Source: an uncultured Bdellovibrio sp. (GTDB taxonomy: Bacteria; Bdellovibrionota; Bdellovibrionia; Bdellovibrionales; Bdellovibrionaceae). From it: DNA of 7,783 nucleotides. A model generated the notes under the pieces. That model made no database searches. It was not told the DNA's origin and saw nothing but the letters and a program-made list of their open reading frames with translations. This document shows positions 5,951-7,783 of the stretch, piece after piece. Each line of letters begins with the position of its first letter. Within the stretch, counting starts at the first letter, position 1. Where the stretch lies: the NCBI GenBank assembly GCA_946480995.1, contig CAMLMF010000104.1, positions 1 through 7,783 on the forward strand, in the 5' to 3' direction. The translations under genes were made by a program, and so were the position numbers.

Positions 5951-7783
5951 ATGCAGCCTCTTGCTTTATCTTTGGCAGGGTGATCACAAAACAGGAATGG
6001 GGACTGTCGTCCGCAATTTTCAACGAACCATGAAGGCTTTTTATAATTCCGTGTGAAATGCTTAAGCCTAAACCAGTTCCCTTGCCCACGGGTTTAGTCG
6101 TAAAAAAGGGATTAAAGATTTTTTCTTTTAGTTCCGCCGGAACTCCTGCGCCACTGTCGATCACCCGAAGCTCCAAGTTTTCGGGGCCGTCTTGCACCTG
6201 CACTTCAAGCCATTTTTCAGGACTGTTTTCAATCGCATCGTGAGCATTATTAATAAGGTTCAACAAGACTTGGCACATCTGTGCGGGGCGGCAAGAAATG
6301 TATATTGGTGAACTTGGAACCGACACGCGCAAGTCAATGCCGTGCAACTTACAGCGTTCACTGCACAGAGCTACAGTATCTTCGACGATTGATTGAATAT
6401 CGCACCTGTCTAAGGGGTCGTCGGCAGCGTTTCGAGCAAAAGACTTCAGACCTTTGACGACTTTATGTATACGATCTACCGTTCGATCAATTTGTGCGAG
6501 GGAATGTTCCAAAGCATCTAGGTCTGGCATCGGATCCTTGATATTTCTTGTCGCTTGTCCGGTGAGCAGTTTGATTGTGCCCAGAGGAGTATTTACCTCA
6601 TGGGCGATTCCGCCGGCCATTTCACCTAAGGCAGAAAGTTTCGAGGCTTGAATGTTCAATGTCTTTTGCTTGTCGAGCTCTTGGGTGCGTTCCTGAACCA
6701 AACTTTCAAGGTCTTCATTGTGACGAGCCAGTATCGTGTCACGAGAGTTTACGGCCTGAATCATTTCATCAAATGAGGACGCGAGCAAAGCGATCTCATC
6801 CTTACGATCATCGAATTTGTTAAATGAGATGGTGTAGTTGCCCTTGGTGACTTCTTTGGTTTCTTGAATAAGCGCCAGAAGAGGTCGAGAAACTTCACGT
6901 CGTAAAACGACGAACAATACACAAAGTTCCAAAGCCAATGAAAACAATCCTGCGCCAAATAAAAATCCGACATTTTCTGCTGCGGCTTTGCGAATGATTG
7001 ATTTAGGGTATTCGGAAACTAAGTACCAACCAGGGCCCGCAATTTCAGCGACGGCCAAGTAATTGTCATGATCGTCAGACTGAATGCTGCGCGATTTATC
7101 AGAGGAAAGAAGTTTAAATTGAGATGATAGGACAGGGTCATGACTTGAGGTCACATCTAAGATCCCATCATTCTTTTCAATTTCTTTAAGATGCAGGGGG
7201 TGTGCAATGAGGCGACCATCGTTGCGGACGATATAGTTTCTTGCGCCTTTTAGATTATTGTTCAGCGTTCTTTGGATTAACTCCGTAACGAGCACGTCGT
7301 GATGAACCGACCCCAGAAATTCACCATCATGATAAATGGGTGTTGATCCGGTGACCATCCAAATTTTTGAAACCTTGTCGTAGAATAATCCTGTCCACTG
7401 AGTTTTTTTGCCAGGATTCTTTGCGGGTGTGGAAACGGCGGCATATTCTTCATTTGGGATATTCAAAGCCTCGGTTGCTTTGTGTACCCACAGAGGTTCT
7501 TCGGGCCAGTAAAGTACAATCGCGTTCTGCGGAAAAGTAAAATAAGTATCTTGGAATCTGGCATGGTAGGCCGGCCCCATGCGTAAGGAAGTGTCATATG
7601 ATGCGAGAATTTTCGCCATGAACTTCTGGTCAAGTTTTACTCCTTTGCTGATAAATACGCCGGGTCCTGTTTTGCCATCGAAACCTGCTTTTCTATTTCG
7701 GATCAAACCATCCGGATAGGTTTCGACCAGTTGTTGAAATGTTTTTGCCAGCTGGGGACTGTGTAGGTAATGGAGGTATTTAC
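5949..7783 (-). CDS. Membrane sensor histidine kinase with dCache domain (N-terminus beyond window)
   Basis: A two-component sensor kinase that would autophosphorylate on His in response to an extracytoplasmic ligand and pass phosphate to a response regulator. The frame stays open to the right edge, giving 610 complete codons; a TTG at 7706 is not a natural start, since 25 further codons precede it in frame. Parts in order: most of an extracytoplasmic dCache-like sensor (about 7700 down to 6985, with [16 protein letters not shown] and the [11 protein letters not shown] end), a transmembrane helix (about 6974-6906), HAMP (about 6900-6760), a short coiled coil ([17 protein letters not shown]), HisKA with [15 protein letters not shown] and the phospho-acceptor His codon at 6600-6602, and HATPase_c with N-box [10 protein letters not shown] (near 6240-6257), G1 DSGAGV (6141-6158), F-box FFTTKP and G2 GTGLGLSIS (near 6056-6080). 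The HEVNTPLG form and wide N-box fit the HPK4/NtrB-like class. There is no receiver domain and no partner regulator in view; one may lie upstream. Only the first membrane helix and start of the sensor should be missing. Confidence 0.95.
   Translation of the reverse strand, partial: KYLHYLHSPQLAKTFQQLVETYPDGLIRNRKAGFDGKTGPGVFISKGVKLDQKFMAKILASYDTSLRMGPAYHARFQDTYFTFPQNAIVLYWPEEPLWVHKATEALNIPNEEYAAVSTPAKNPGKKTQWTGLFYDKVSKIWMVTGSTPIYHDGEFLGSVHHDVLVTELIQRTLNNNLKGARNYIVRNDGRLIAHPLHLKEIEKNDGILDVTSSHDPVLSSQFKLLSSDKSRSIQSDDHDNYLAVAEIAGPGWYLVSEYPKSIIRKAAAENVGFLFGAGLFSLALELCVLFVVLRREVSRPLLALIQETKEVTKGNYTISFNKFDDRKDEIALLASSFDEMIQAVNSRDTILARHNEDLESLVQERTQELDKQKTLNIQASKLSALGEMAGGIAHEVNTPLGTIKLLTGQATRNIKDPMPDLDALEHSLAQIDRTVDRIHKVVKGLKSFARNAADDPLDRCDIQSIVEDTVALCSERCKLHGIDLRVSVPSSPIYISCRPAQMCQVLLNLINNAHDAIENSPEKWLEVQVQDGPENLELRVIDSGAGVPAELKEKIFNPFFTTKPVGKGTGLGLSISHGIIKSLHGSLKIADDSPHSCFVITLPKIKQEAA

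Noticed and set aside
6058..6823. Plus-strand frames opposite the histidine kinase
   Set aside because: Shadows of the HisKA and HATPase_c coding sequence, which is strongly conserved on the other strand.

Overview
The window looks like chromosomal DNA of a Bdellovibrio-type predatory bacterium (Bdellovibrionota) or a close relative. This is an inference from the kind of genes present, the moderate GC content and the strong Shine-Dalgarno sites; no ribosomal or other marker gene is present to fix it. There is no rRNA, tRNA, insertion sequence, CRISPR array or phage gene. Coding density is high, and every gap between genes is shorter than about 160 bases.

Layout, left to right. (1) Minus strand: the N-terminal 488 codons of an ATP-dependent Lon protease, running off the left edge. 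(2) Minus strand: a complete 295-aa DEDDh-type 3'-5' exonuclease with an extra C-terminal domain, 154 bases upstream of lon. The gap between them carries a candidate heat-shock (sigma-32-like) promoter for lon. (3) A divergent gap of 99 bases. (4) Plus strand: a HemG-type flavodoxin (protoporphyrinogen IX dehydrogenase family), then an 335-aa glycine-rich lipoprotein. (5) Plus strand: a cluster of three genes, namely a 121-aa exported protein, a 308-aa protein of unknown function carrying an HExxH motif, and an 81-aa stand-alone Smr-domain protein. The gaps inside this cluster are 3 and 19 bases. (6) A short hairpin between convergent genes. (7) Minus strand: the C-terminal 610 codons of a membrane sensor histidine kinase (dCache, TM, HAMP, HisKA, HATPase_c), running off the right edge.

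The genes do not form one pathway. Lon (protein quality control), the exonuclease and the Smr protein (nucleic-acid processing), and HemG (haem synthesis) are housekeeping types. The lipoprotein, the small exported protein and the 308-aa protein are the least understood. The 4363-5923 cluster is probably one transcript, and its second and third genes lack an evident Shine-Dalgarno site, so translational coupling is likely for the second. I see no clearly new multi-gene system. The best leads are the HExxH protein with its exported neighbour, and the layout of the lon promoter region.
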